Shown here: one piece after another, positions 50,171 through 59,497 of the stretch
Position numbering within the stretch: position 1 is the first letter of the stretch
How the letters are laid out: every line of letters starts with the position of its first letter
Source: Neorhizobium tomejilense
GTDB taxonomy: Bacteria > Pseudomonadota > Alphaproteobacteria > Rhizobiales > Rhizobiaceae
NCBI GenBank assembly: GCA_002968845.1
Contig: PVBG01000015.1
Coordinates: 62,001-126,000, forward strand
Length of the DNA stretch: 64,000 nt
Direction: 5' to 3'
Made by a program: the position numbers and the translations under genes
The notes under the pieces: model-generated
What the model saw: the letters and a program-made list of their open reading frames with translations, nothing else
What the model was told of the DNA's origin: nothing
Databases searched by the model: none

Positions 50171-52120
50171 ATGCGCGACGACGAAAATATGTCTTCCGGC
50201 GTTACCCGCCGGACGTTCCTCGCAGGCGTTGGCGGGGCGGTTGCCCTGTCAGTTGCGGGCGGCAGCGCCAGCGCGGCTGCGACCAAGGAGGCGCCGCAGC
50301 TTGCGGCCCTCGTCAAGGACGGCAAGCTTCCGCCGCTTGCCGAACGTCTTCCGAAGAACCCGATGGTCGTAAAACCCTGGGAAAAGATAGGCACCTACGG
50401 CGGCACGTTGCGGCGCGGCCTTCGCGGCTCGTCTGACCATAACGGCATCCTGCGCATGGTCGGCAACCAGGGCCTGGTGCGCTGGAACATGGACTTCACC
50501 CAAGCTCTGCCGAATCTCGCCGAGAAGTGGGAAGTCAATGCAGATGCTTCGCAGTTCACCTTCCACCTCTTGAAGGGCGTGAAGTGGTCGGACGGCCATC
50601 CGTTCACGGCCGACGACGTGGTGTTCGCCATCGAGGATGTCGTCAAGAACAAGGAACTCTACAGCTCGACGCCGGCGCAGATTTCCGTGGCGGGCAAGCC
50701 GGTCGTGGTCGAAAAGATCGACGACTACACCGTCAAGTTCACCTTCGCCGCAGCCAACGCGCTTTATCTGGAAAACCTTGCGACCCCGCTCGGCCAGCAT
50801 CCGACGCTGTTTGCCAAGCACTACTGCAGCAAGTTCCTGCCGAAATACAACCCGAACCTCGACGCGGACGTGAAAGCGGCCGGTTCATCGAGCTGGCCGG
50901 ACCTCTTCCGCGCCAAGTGCGGCGACATCGAAATTCCGCAGCGCTGGGGCAATGCCGAGAAGCCGGTGCTCGATCCCTGGATGATCAAGGAGGCCTATTC
51001 CGGCGGCGCGACCCGGGTGCTGATGGTTCGCAATCCTTACTTCTGGCAGGTCGATACCGAGGGCAACCAGCTGCCCTATGTCGACGAGCTGAATTTCGGC
51101 ATCTCGCAGGACGTCGAGTCGCTGATGCTCAACGTCATCTCCGGCAAGATCGACATTCAGGAGCGTCATATCAACTCGCTCGCGAACAAGCCGACGCTGT
51201 CGCAGAACATGAAGAAGGGCGATTACCGCCTGCTGTCGCTCGTACCGTCGGCGGCGCAGCAGTGCTCGCTCTACCTCAACATGACCCACAAGGATCCGGT
51301 GCTGCGGAAGATCTTTGCAGACAAGTCGTTCCGCCAGGCGCTGTCGATGGGCATCAACCGCCAGGAAATCATCGACATCGTCTACTTCGGGCAGAGCGAG
51401 GGCTACCAGACCGGCCCGCGCCCCGGCCACCCGTGGTATCACGAGAAGCTGGCACGGCAGTTCACCGAATTTGCGACGGACAAGGCCAATGCCATGCTCG
51501 ACAAGGCTGGCCTCGACAAGAAGAATGCCAATGGCATCCGTCTCCGGCCTGACGGCCAGCCGCTCTTCTTCGCGGTCGACGTCATCCCGACGCTCTATCC
51601 CGACCTCGTCGACGTGCTGGAACTGGTGAAGGCGCATTGGGTGAAGATCGGTATCAGCATGAAGGTCAACACCATCGAACGCGCGCTCTATTATACGAGA
51701 GGCGACGACAACGCCCATGATGCGCAGGTCTGGCCGGGTCCCGGCGGCCTCGACCCGATGCTCGATCCGCGCGACTTCTTCGCCTTCCATCCGCAGGGAT
51801 CGCGTTACGCCATTCCGTGGACGCTCTGGTACACGTCCAACGGCGCCAAGGGCGAAGAGCCCCCGGAAAGCCAGAAGAAGCGCTTCAAGCTCTATGACGA
51901 GGCCCGTTCCACGGCCGATGTCGACAAGCGCGGCGCGATCATGAAGCAGGTCTTCGATATCGCTGCGGAAGAATTCGAAGTCATGGGGATCTGCCTCGCT
52001 GTGGGTGGCTTCGGCGTGATCCGCAACAACCTGCGCAACGTTCCGGAAAAACAGCCGGACAGCTGGTCCTGGCCGAACCCTGGCCCTGCCCTGCCGCAGC
52101 AGTTCACGTTCACGAGCTGA
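50171..52120 (+). CDS. ABC transporter substrate-binding protein, dipeptide/oligo type, Tat-exported
   Basis: The 649-aa SBP_bac_5-family protein has a twin-arginine signal (TRRTFLAGVGG, Arg13-Arg14). The family block follows: LAEKWEVNADASQFTFHLLKGVKWSDG, then PFTADDVVFAIED. The start at 50171 with GGAGG fits better than the longer frame from 50084. At about 650 residues it is longer than usual DppA proteins, like the group that binds oligosaccharides. It is followed by a strong hairpin and two permeases. The likely ligand is a uronate- or sugar-acid-containing oligomer, from context. Confidence 0.92.
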   Translation: MRDDENMSSGVTRRTFLAGVGGAVALSVAGGSASAAATKEAPQLAALVKDGKLPPLAERLPKNPMVVKPWEKIGTYGGTLRRGLRGSSDHNGILRMVGNQGLVRWNMDFTQALPNLAEKWEVNADASQFTFHLLKGVKWSDGHPFTADDVVFAIEDVVKNKELYSSTPAQISVAGKPVVVEKIDDYTVKFTFAAANALYLENLATPLGQHPTLFAKHYCSKFLPKYNPNLDADVKAAGSSSWPDLFRAKCGDIEIPQRWGNAEKPVLDPWMIKEAYSGGATRVLMVRNPYFWQVDTEGNQLPYVDELNFGISQDVESLMLNVISGKIDIQERHINSLANKPTLSQNMKKGDYRLLSLVPSAAQQCSLYLNMTHKDPVLRKIFADKSFRQALSMGINRQEIIDIVYFGQSEGYQTGPRPGHPWYHEKLARQFTEFATDKANAMLDKAGLDKKNANGIRLRPDGQPLFFAVDVIPTLYPDLVDVLELVKAHWVKIGISMKVNTIERALYYTRGDDNAHDAQVWPGPGGLDPMLDPRDFFAFHPQGSRYAIPWTLWYTSNGAKGEEPPESQKKRFKLYDEARSTADVDKRGAIMKQVFDIAAEEFEVMGICLAVGGFGVIRNNLRNVPEKQPDSWSWPNPGPALPQQFTFTS

Positions 52121-52146
52121 GCGGCACGAGCTGATTTACTCCAACT

Positions 52147-52173
52147 GTGCCGCCGCCCGACCGGCGGCGGCAC
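52147..52173 (+). other. 11-bp hairpin after the binding-protein gene
   Basis: Perfect arms 52147-52157 and 52163-52173 surround a 5-nt loop, 27 bp past the stop codon. There is no T-run. Such structures after binding-protein genes protect their mRNA and explain the excess of binding protein over permease. Confidence 0.65.
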
Positions 52174-52260
52174 CCTTCCGGTCCCATTGCATCACCTGCC
52201 CGAACGATGGTCGAAGGCTTTCGTATTGGCATGCCGTGCAATCCGAATTGCGAGCTTTGC

Positions 52261-53247
52261 ATGCTGAAATTTATCATCAAACGTCTGCTATGGATGATCC
52301 CGTCGCTGTTTGCGGTCAGCTTCCTCGCCTTCGTTCTGATCCAGCTTCCGCCGGGCGACTTCGTCACCACCTATATCGCGACGCTTGCCTCTTCCAACGA
52401 AGTGGTCGATCAGAACACCGCAGCCGCACTCCGCGAGCGGTTCGGCCTCGACCAGTCCATGCTGGTGCAATACCTGAAATGGATCTGGGGAATTCTTTCC
52501 CGCGGTGATTTCGGCATCTCGTTCGAATGGCAGCAACCGGTCTCCGGCCTTATCTGGGAACGCATGGCGCTGACCCTAGTCCTCGCGCTCGCAAGCCTGA
52601 TCGCCACCTGGGCGATCGCGCTGCCGATCGGCGTCTACTCGGCGGTCAAGAAATATTCGATCGGTGACTATGCATTCACGGCCTTCACGTTCTTCGGCCT
52701 GTCGATCCCGTCTTTCCTGTTGGCGCTGGTGCTGATGTATATCGCCGCCGTCGAGTTCGGCGCGGATGTCGGCGGCCTTTTCTCACCGGAATACGAGACG
52801 GCGCCTTGGAGCATTGCCAAGACGCTCGACCTTCTGTCGCGTCTGTGGTTGCCGGTGGCGATCCTCGCGGTATCCTCGACTGCGAGCCTGATCCGCGTCA
52901 TGCGCGCCAACATGCTGGACGAGCTGCCCAAACCTTATGTCACGACCGCCCGTGCCAAGGGGCTCTCGGAGTTCCGGCTGCTGATCAAATACCCGCTGCG
53001 CATCGCGCTCAACCCATTCATCTCGACGATCGCCTGGCTTCTGCCCAACCTGATCTCCGGCTCGGTCGTGGTGGCGATCGTGCTCAACCTGCCGACAGCG
53101 GCGCCCCTGCTTCTCCAGGCGCTGATGGCGCAGGACATGTATCTCGCAGGCGCCTTCGTGCTCCTGATCTGCGCTCTCACGCTGATCGGCTCGCTGATCA
53201 GCGACATCCTGCTTGCGCTGGTCGATCCGCGCATCCGGCTCGAATAG
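52261..53247 (+). CDS. ABC transporter permease (DppB-type)
   Basis: The 328-aa inner-membrane protein has the DppB-type opening FIIKRLLWMIPSLFAVSFLAF, six helices and the EAA loop (VTTARAKGLSEFRLLIKYPLR). In-frame ATGs upstream (for example 52231) exist, but 52261 fits the family N-terminus. No strong ribosome site is seen for any of them. It pairs with the next permease. Confidence 0.92.
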   Translation: MLKFIIKRLLWMIPSLFAVSFLAFVLIQLPPGDFVTTYIATLASSNEVVDQNTAAALRERFGLDQSMLVQYLKWIWGILSRGDFGISFEWQQPVSGLIWERMALTLVLALASLIATWAIALPIGVYSAVKKYSIGDYAFTAFTFFGLSIPSFLLALVLMYIAAVEFGADVGGLFSPEYETAPWSIAKTLDLLSRLWLPVAILAVSSTASLIRVMRANMLDELPKPYVTTARAKGLSEFRLLIKYPLRIALNPFISTIAWLLPNLISGSVVVAIVLNLPTAAPLLLQALMAQDMYLAGAFVLLICALTLIGSLISDILLALVDPRIRLE

Positions 53248-53256
53248 GAGGCCCGA

Positions 53257-54378
53257 ATGGTCGATGCAACCATCCTTAACGATCGCCCCGATCGCGTCGC
53301 CGTCGCGGCGCAATGGCAGCTGATCTGGTGGGCCTTCAAGCGGCACAAGCTCGCCATGGCCGCCCTTGTCGTCACCGTCGCGATGTACATTGTCGCGATC
53401 TTCCCGGGCTTCTTCGCGATCAACGACCCGATCCTGCAGAACGCCCGTTCAACCTTCCATCCGCCGCAGAGCATTCATTTCCTCGATACGGCCAACGGGT
53501 TCAGTTTTGGCCCCTATTATTACGGGATGAAGCTGACGCGCGATCCGAACACGCTTGCCGCCATCTTCGTCAAGGATACCAATACGAAGATTCCGATCCA
53601 GTTCTTCGGGCGTGGCTACACCTATTCGGTACTCGGCTTGTTCGAGACCGACATCCACCTCATCGCCACCACCGACAACAGCAAGCCGCTCTATCTCTTC
53701 GGCGCCGACCGTCTCGGACGCGACGTCTATAGCCGCACGGTGCAGGGGGCACAGATCTCGCTGTCGATCGGCCTGGTCGGCGTGTTCCTGTCGCTGCTGC
53801 TCGGCATCGTGCTCGGCGGCATTTCCGGATATTACGGCGGCCGGATCGACTTCGTCATGCAGCGCGTCATCGATTTCGTGCTGTCGCTGCCGACCATTCC
53901 GATCTGGCTGGCGCTCGCCGCGGCATTGCCGCAGGGGTGGCCGGCGGCGCTGCAATACATGATGATCACCATCATCCTGTCGTTCACTGGCTGGGCCCAG
54001 CTTGCCCGCGTCGTGCGCGGCCGCTTCCTGTCGCTGCGAACCGAGGAATTTGTCGCCGCCGCTCGTCTCGACGGCGTCTCGGAGGGCCGCATCATCTTCC
54101 GCCATATGCTGCCGAGCTTTTCGAGCCATATCATCGCCTCGATGACCTTGGCCGTGCCGGCGATGATCCTGGCGGAGACATCGCTCTCTTTCCTCGGCCT
54201 CGGCCTGCAGCCACCGACAGTTTCCTGGGGCGTTCTTCTGCGCGAGGCGCAGAACATCCGCTCCATCGCCACCGCGCCATGGCTGTTCATGCCCGGGCTC
54301 GCGGTCGTCATCGCCGTCATGGCACTCAACCTTTTCGGCGACGGTCTGCGTGATGCGGCCGACCCGTACAACAAGTGA
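53257..54378 (+). CDS. ABC transporter permease (DppC-type)
   Basis: The 373-aa protein is the DppC-type partner. It has an N-terminal cytoplasmic piece, helix 1 (MAALVVTVAMYIVAIFPGFF), a long periplasmic loop of about 100 residues, then five helices with the EAA loop (VAAARLDGVSEGRIIFRHMLP). GGAGG precedes the ATG. It is longer than typical DppC because of the first periplasmic loop. Confidence 0.92.
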   Translation: MVDATILNDRPDRVAVAAQWQLIWWAFKRHKLAMAALVVTVAMYIVAIFPGFFAINDPILQNARSTFHPPQSIHFLDTANGFSFGPYYYGMKLTRDPNTLAAIFVKDTNTKIPIQFFGRGYTYSVLGLFETDIHLIATTDNSKPLYLFGADRLGRDVYSRTVQGAQISLSIGLVGVFLSLLLGIVLGGISGYYGGRIDFVMQRVIDFVLSLPTIPIWLALAAALPQGWPAALQYMMITIILSFTGWAQLARVVRGRFLSLRTEEFVAAARLDGVSEGRIIFRHMLPSFSSHIIASMTLAVPAMILAETSLSFLGLGLQPPTVSWGVLLREAQNIRSIATAPWLFMPGLAVVIAVMALNLFGDGLRDAADPYNK

Positions 54379-54385
54379 GGCGCGG

Positions 54386-56146
54386 ATGACCGATATCCTA
54401 TCCATCACGCCCCGTCCTTCGATGGCAGCGGGCAAGACGCTGCTCGACGTGAAGAACCTGGTGACGGAGTTTCCACTTCGCACCGGCATCTTCAAGGCGG
54501 TCAACGACATCTCGTTTTCGATCGAGCCCGGCAAGACCCTGTGCGTGGTCGGCGAAAGCGGCTCCGGCAAATCCGTCACCGCCCGCTCGATCTTGCAGAT
54601 CATCGACTCGCCCGGTCGCATCGCCTCCGGTTCGATCATCCTCAACCGCCAGGACGGCACGTCGGTCGACCTGGCGAGGCTTGATCCGCGCAGCAAGGCG
54701 ATCCGCGCCGTCCGCGGCCGCGACATCGCGATGATCTTCCAGGAGCCGATGTCGTCGCTTTCGCCGGTGCACACCGTCGGCGACCAGATTACCGAGGTGC
54801 TGCGGCTGCATTTGAACATGAGCAAGGCGCAGGCCCGCAAGGAAGCGGCCGAACTGCTGCGGCAGGTGGAAATCCCCAATCCGGAACAGGCGCTCGACCG
54901 CTACGCCTTCCAGTATTCCGGCGGCATGCGCCAGCGCGCCATGATCGCCATGGCGCTTGCGTGCAAGCCGCAGCTGCTGATCGCCGACGAGCCGACCACC
55001 GCGCTCGACGTGACGACCCAGGCGGAAATCCTCGACTTGATCAAGCGCCTGCAGCAGACGACCGGAATGGCGGTGCTGTTCATCACCCACGACATGGGCG
55101 TGGTGGCACAGATTGCCGACGACGTGCTGGTCATGCATCACGGCGTCATCAAGGAATACGGGCCGGTCGACCAGATTTTCCATGCGCCGAAGGATCCCTA
55201 TACGAAGATGCTTATCGGCTCCGTGCTGAAGCTGGAGCAGAAGGCGGAAATCCGCCTCGCCCGACCGCCGCTCGACACGACCGCCGAACCGATCCTCGAC
55301 ATCCGCAACCTGTCCATGCATTTCGGGGAGATGAAGGCGCTGAACGACGTGTCGATCGCTCTCCTGCCCGGCGAGACGCTCGGCATCGTGGGCGAAAGCG
55401 GTTCCGGCAAGACGACGCTGGGCCGCTCGATCATGCGGCTCTACGATCCGGCATCCGGCGAGATGCACTACCGCCGCGCCGATGGCAGGGTGGTCGATCT
55501 CGCCAGGCTTGAGGGGCGCGAACTGAAAGCCGCCCGTCGCGAGCTGCGCATGGTCTTCCAGGACCCGTTCGGTTCGCTCAACCCGCGCATGACGGTCGCG
55601 CAGGTGATCGGCGAGCCGCTGCTGGTCAACGGCCTGTCGAAGGGCAAGGAACTCGACGAGCGGGTCTGCCACCTGATGGATCAGGTCGGCCTCGACCCGG
55701 CAGGGCGGGAACGCTACCCGCACGCCTTTTCCGGCGGCCAGCGCCAGCGCATTGGCATCGCGCGGGCGATCACGCTCAATCCGCGCATCATCGTCGCGGA
55801 CGAGGCGACCTCGGCGCTCGACGTCTCGGTGCGCTTCCAGGTTCTGGATCTCCTGATGCGGCTGCAGGACGAGCTCAAGCTCGCCTACATCTTCATCAGC
55901 CACGATATCGGCGTCATTCGCTACATGTGCGACCGGGTCGGCGTCATGTATCGCGGCCGGCTTGTCGAAGTCGGCGAAGCGGACAAGGTCTGCAACAACC
56001 CTGATCACCCCTACACGCAGGCATTGATTTCGGCCATCCCCCGGCCGGATCCCCGCGATCGCGATCGCTCCAAGCGGTTCCGGTACATCGAGCCAAGCCC
56101 CCACATCGATCCCAGCAACGTCAAGAATAGAAGTTCTGTGCGATGA
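54386..56146 (+). CDS. ABC transporter ATPase with two nucleotide-binding domains
   Basis: The 586-aa protein fuses DppD- and DppF-like halves. Half 1: Walker A GESGSGKS, signature YSGGMRQR, Walker B LLIADEPTTALD. Half 2: Walker A GESGSGKT, signature FSGGQRQR, Walker B IIVADEATSALD. All motifs are intact, so one polypeptide drives the importer. The start at 54386, 7 bp after the permease stop, is preferred to the overlapping 54350. Its stop overlaps the next gene (ATGA). Confidence 0.94.
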   Translation: MTDILSITPRPSMAAGKTLLDVKNLVTEFPLRTGIFKAVNDISFSIEPGKTLCVVGESGSGKSVTARSILQIIDSPGRIASGSIILNRQDGTSVDLARLDPRSKAIRAVRGRDIAMIFQEPMSSLSPVHTVGDQITEVLRLHLNMSKAQARKEAAELLRQVEIPNPEQALDRYAFQYSGGMRQRAMIAMALACKPQLLIADEPTTALDVTTQAEILDLIKRLQQTTGMAVLFITHDMGVVAQIADDVLVMHHGVIKEYGPVDQIFHAPKDPYTKMLIGSVLKLEQKAEIRLARPPLDTTAEPILDIRNLSMHFGEMKALNDVSIALLPGETLGIVGESGSGKTTLGRSIMRLYDPASGEMHYRRADGRVVDLARLEGRELKAARRELRMVFQDPFGSLNPRMTVAQVIGEPLLVNGLSKGKELDERVCHLMDQVGLDPAGRERYPHAFSGGQRQRIGIARAITLNPRIIVADEATSALDVSVRFQVLDLLMRLQDELKLAYIFISHDIGVIRYMCDRVGVMYRGRLVEVGEADKVCNNPDHPYTQALISAIPRPDPRDRDRSKRFRYIEPSPHIDPSNVKNRSSVR

Positions 56147-57375
56147 AGATCACCGGAATCCGCACCTTTCTCATGCATGTGGGCCAGCCGCACCGTTCAA
56201 AATGGGCGTCCGACGACGCATCTGCTTCTTCCGGTCCGGGATCGTCCGAACGAGGTTATTTCGGCGGCACCCGCAACTGGCTGTTCCTGAAGGTCGATAC
56301 CGACGAGGGGATTACCGGCATCGGCGAATGCTCCGGCTGGCCGCGCGTCATCGAGACGGCGATCAAGGATCTCGCGCCGCTCCTGATCGGCGAGGACCCG
56401 ACGCATATCGAAAAGCTGTGGCAGAAGATGATGATCGCCATGATGGGCCACGGCATGCTCGGCACGGTCGGTGGCGGTGCCATGACCGGCATCGACATGG
56501 CGCTCTGGGACATCAAGGGCAAGGCGCTCGGCGTGCCCGTCTGGAACCTGCTCGGCGGCAAGGTTCGCGACCATATTCCGATCTATTCGCATGCCAATAC
56601 CGTGGAACAGGCGCTTGCCGTGAAGAGCCGCGGCATCAAGGCGATCAAATGCGGCGGCGTTTCCGATCCAGTCCGAAAGGTCGCCGCGTTGCGCGAAGCG
56701 GTCGGCGACGAAGTGGATATCGCCATCGACCTTCACGGTGCGCCATGGATGACGCCCGCCGATGCCTGCCGGCTGGTGCGCAAGCTCGAACCCTATGAGC
56801 TGATGTGGGTGGAAGACCCGATCGCGCCGGAGAACGTAGACGGCTACCGCCGCATCCGCGATGCAGCGCATGTGCCGCTTGCCGCCGGCGAACGCAGCGC
56901 CACGATTTTCGGTGAGCGCGAGCTGATCGAGAAGGAACTGGTCGACATCATCCAGCCGGATACCGGACGTGCCGGCGGCATTACCCAGATGAAGAAGATT
57001 GCCGCCATGGCGGAGGCGCACCACATCCAGTTCGCGCCGCATTCCGGCTCGCTCGGGCCGGTCGCCGAATATGCCGCTCTGCATTTGATGGCCGCGATCC
57101 CGAATGCGTTGATCCTGGAACGCCTCGACGACGACTGGGAGGGACGCAAGAGCGTGATCGTGCCGCATCCGGTCCAGGAAAGCGGCTTGATCGTGGTGCC
57201 GGACGCGCCGGGACTGGGCTGCGATATCGACGAGGAATTCGTTGCCCGCTACCCGAGCCAGGGCAATCTTTCCGTGCAGGTTCAGCCGGATAGCGGCGCC
57301 TATGCGCCGGGCACCTGGGGCGAACATCTCTATGTGCAGACGCGTGTGTCGCGTCGGCAGTATTTCGGTAAGTAA
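56143..57375 (+). CDS. Enolase-superfamily sugar-acid dehydratase 1 (galactonate-dehydratase-like)
   Basis: This is a 410-aa mandelate racemase/muconate lactonizing family protein. Likely metal and catalytic residues: Asp and His in IAIDLHGAPW, Glu in MWVEDPIAPEN, Glu in AAGERSA, Asp in IQPDTGRAGG and His in FAPHSGSLG. The D-x-H pair is the galactonate/gluconate dehydratase pattern. It would convert an aldonate or aldarate to a 2-keto-3-deoxy acid. It is translationally coupled to the ATPase gene (ATGA overlap), which ties it to the imported substrate. Confidence 0.88.
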   Translation: MKITGIRTFLMHVGQPHRSKWASDDASASSGPGSSERGYFGGTRNWLFLKVDTDEGITGIGECSGWPRVIETAIKDLAPLLIGEDPTHIEKLWQKMMIAMMGHGMLGTVGGGAMTGIDMALWDIKGKALGVPVWNLLGGKVRDHIPIYSHANTVEQALAVKSRGIKAIKCGGVSDPVRKVAALREAVGDEVDIAIDLHGAPWMTPADACRLVRKLEPYELMWVEDPIAPENVDGYRRIRDAAHVPLAAGERSATIFGERELIEKELVDIIQPDTGRAGGITQMKKIAAMAEAHHIQFAPHSGSLGPVAEYAALHLMAAIPNALILERLDDDWEGRKSVIVPHPVQESGLIVVPDAPGLGCDIDEEFVARYPSQGNLSVQVQPDSGAYAPGTWGEHLYVQTRVSRRQYFGK

Positions 57376-57386
57376 GGACACAGAAG

Positions 57387-58574
57387 ATGAAGATCGACCG
57401 GATGCGGGTTTTCATGACCCGCGACAAGGACCGCCCGCGTGTCGTCGTCGCGCTCGATACCGACGACGGCCTGACCGGCTGGGGCGAATGCTACAACCAC
57501 GGTCCGGACAAGGCGCTGCCGCCGCTTCTCGACTATCTTTACGGCTTTGTTGCCGGCCAGGACCCGACGCGGGTGGACTACCTCGTCAATCTGATGATCC
57601 AGCAGAGCCGGTTTCCTCCCGGCGCCATGGGGCTTGCGGCGATCGCCGGCCTCGACCATTGCCTCTGGGATCTGGCTGCGAAAGCTGCGAGCCTGCCCGT
57701 CTACAAGCTGCTCGGCGGCGAGGTGCGCGACAAGATCAAGGTTTATGCCGGCGTCTACACCGCGCCGGATGCACCGGCGGCGCGCGATGAATTCGATCGG
57801 CTGAACGAAGGCTGGGGGTTCACCGCGTTCAAGCTCAGCCCCTGGCGGATCGATATGCATACCAACCGCTGGGGCAATGTGGTGAAGGCGTCGGCCGACT
57901 ACTTTCGCCAACTCCGCGAGACGGTCCGCGACGACTACGAGATTGCCTTCGATGCGCATGCCAAGATCTACGAGCCCACCGCCGCCCGGCAGCTCGGCAA
58001 CGCACTCGCACCCTACGACCCGCTGTTCTACGAGGAGCCACTCCGGCCGGAAAACATCGAGGCATGGGGTGAACTCAAGCAGGGGCTCGAATGCACGCTG
58101 GCGACGGGTGAAAGCCTCTACAGCCGCTACGAATTCCTGCGTCTACTGCAGGTGAAGGGCGCGGATCTGATCCAGCCGGACATCTGCGTCGTCGGCGGGC
58201 TTTCGGAAATGCGCCGCATCGCGACGCTTGCCGAGGCCTTTTATGTCGGCGTGGCCCCGCACAACCCGATGGGACCTCTGGCAACCGCGGTCAACGTGCA
58301 TTTCTCGGCCGCCCAGCAGAATTTCAGGATCCTCGAATACCGCCTGCCGACGGGCCAGGCCTACGTCTATGGCGGGACCGAAGTCGAGACCCGGGAAGCG
58401 TCGGCGCGTTACGTCGCCGATCCCTACCTGCCGAAGGACGGATATCTCGAGCTTCGCCCGGACCGTCCCGGCTGGGGCGTCGAGATGGACGAAAAGGCGA
58501 TGCAGGAGGACGGCTACGTCCATTGGCAACGTCGCGTGCCGAAGCGGCCGGACGGGTCCTATGCCTTCGCCTGA
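57387..58574 (+). CDS. Enolase-superfamily sugar-acid dehydratase 2
   Basis: The 395-aa paralogous family member has its ligands in EIAFDAHAKIYEP (Asp, His), LFYEEPLRPEN (Glu), ATGESLYSRYE (Glu), QPDICVVGGLSE (Asp) and VAPHNPMGPLAT (His), all present. It differs clearly from the preceding gene (for example EEP for EDP), so it probably handles a different stereoisomer or the next oxidation state. It lies 11 bp after dehydratase 1. Confidence 0.88.
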   Translation: MKIDRMRVFMTRDKDRPRVVVALDTDDGLTGWGECYNHGPDKALPPLLDYLYGFVAGQDPTRVDYLVNLMIQQSRFPPGAMGLAAIAGLDHCLWDLAAKAASLPVYKLLGGEVRDKIKVYAGVYTAPDAPAARDEFDRLNEGWGFTAFKLSPWRIDMHTNRWGNVVKASADYFRQLRETVRDDYEIAFDAHAKIYEPTAARQLGNALAPYDPLFYEEPLRPENIEAWGELKQGLECTLATGESLYSRYEFLRLLQVKGADLIQPDICVVGGLSEMRRIATLAEAFYVGVAPHNPMGPLATAVNVHFSAAQQNFRILEYRLPTGQAYVYGGTEVETREASARYVADPYLPKDGYLELRPDRPGWGVEMDEKAMQEDGYVHWQRRVPKRPDGSYAFA

Positions 58575-58575
58575 C

Positions 58576-59439
58576 ATGACGGAGAAGGATTGGCCAGGCA
58601 TTCGAAGCGGGCCGCTTGCGGCCCGTTTCCTGCCCGAAAACGGCGGCCGGATGACCCATCTCGTCCATGACCGGCTGGGCGATATCCTCGTGCCGACCGC
58701 CGGTCCGGCGTTCGAGCCGCTGAACTGGCCGAAGGCCGGCGCCTATCCGCTGTTTCCCTATCACAACAAGCTCCTCGGTGCGGCTTTCCTGCATGACGGC
58801 AAGCGTCATGAAGTTCTGCCGCACCCGGCGCTTCGGACCGATGCCCAGCACGGCCCGGCCCATCGCCGCGCCTGGCAGGTGGCCTCGCTCGGCACCGATC
58901 GGATCGAACTGGTGCTGGACTACCGCGCCGATCCGGACTGGCCCTTCGACTTTCGCGCTGTACAGTGCTTGGTGCTCGGCGACGACCGGCTCGATATCGA
59001 GCTTGCAATGACCAATACAGGACGGGCCTCCATGCCCGGTGGATTGGGCTGGCATCCGTATTTTGCGGCTGATCTCGGCAGGCCGGCATCCTGCGATGCC
59101 GGCAAGATTTGGCCGCCAGGTGACGCGGGCGTTCCAGACGGAGCCCGATCTGAAGCGCGCAATGCGAAACTGCTGCCGAACGAGGCTCATACCCTTTTTC
59201 TTTCGGACTGGCAGCGGGCCACGGTTGTCACCAACGGAGGCATCGAGGCCACGTTGACGGCTGGGCCGGAACTGAAACACCTCGTCGCTCATCGCACTGC
59301 GGACTATGTCTGCCTCGAACCCGTATCGCACGTTGCCGGCGCCTTCGGTTTTCCCCTTGGCAGTGGTTCAGGGCTTTTCGTGCTGCGGGCGGGGGAACAG
59401 CGCTCGGCAAGCTTTGCCTTTTCTTTCAAGGTCTTTTGA
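58576..59439 (+). CDS. Aldose 1-epimerase (galactose mutarotase family)
   Basis: The 287-aa beta-sandwich protein carries PLFPYHNKLLGAAF (the usual FPYxNR region), the catalytic-type His in GLGWHPYFAAD and the Glu in VCLEPVSHVAGAF. It would interconvert anomers of the imported sugar or uronate before oxidation. The start at 58576, 1 bp after the previous stop, is chosen. An ATG at 58561 is also possible, and longer frames lie inside the dehydratase gene. It ends the operon. Confidence 0.85.
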   Translation: MTEKDWPGIRSGPLAARFLPENGGRMTHLVHDRLGDILVPTAGPAFEPLNWPKAGAYPLFPYHNKLLGAAFLHDGKRHEVLPHPALRTDAQHGPAHRRAWQVASLGTDRIELVLDYRADPDWPFDFRAVQCLVLGDDRLDIELAMTNTGRASMPGGLGWHPYFAADLGRPASCDAGKIWPPGDAGVPDGARSEARNAKLLPNEAHTLFLSDWQRATVVTNGGIEATLTAGPELKHLVAHRTADYVCLEPVSHVAGAFGFPLGSGSGLFVLRAGEQRSASFAFSFKVF

Positions 59440-59497
59440 GAACGCCGGGAGATCGGGCCACTGTAGCGGTGCGATAGTCTCACTATGGGTTTTTATA

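Noticed and set aside
54398..56104. 568-codon minus-strand open frame
   Set aside because: It is antisense to the double ABC ATPase, whose Walker and signature motifs are intact.
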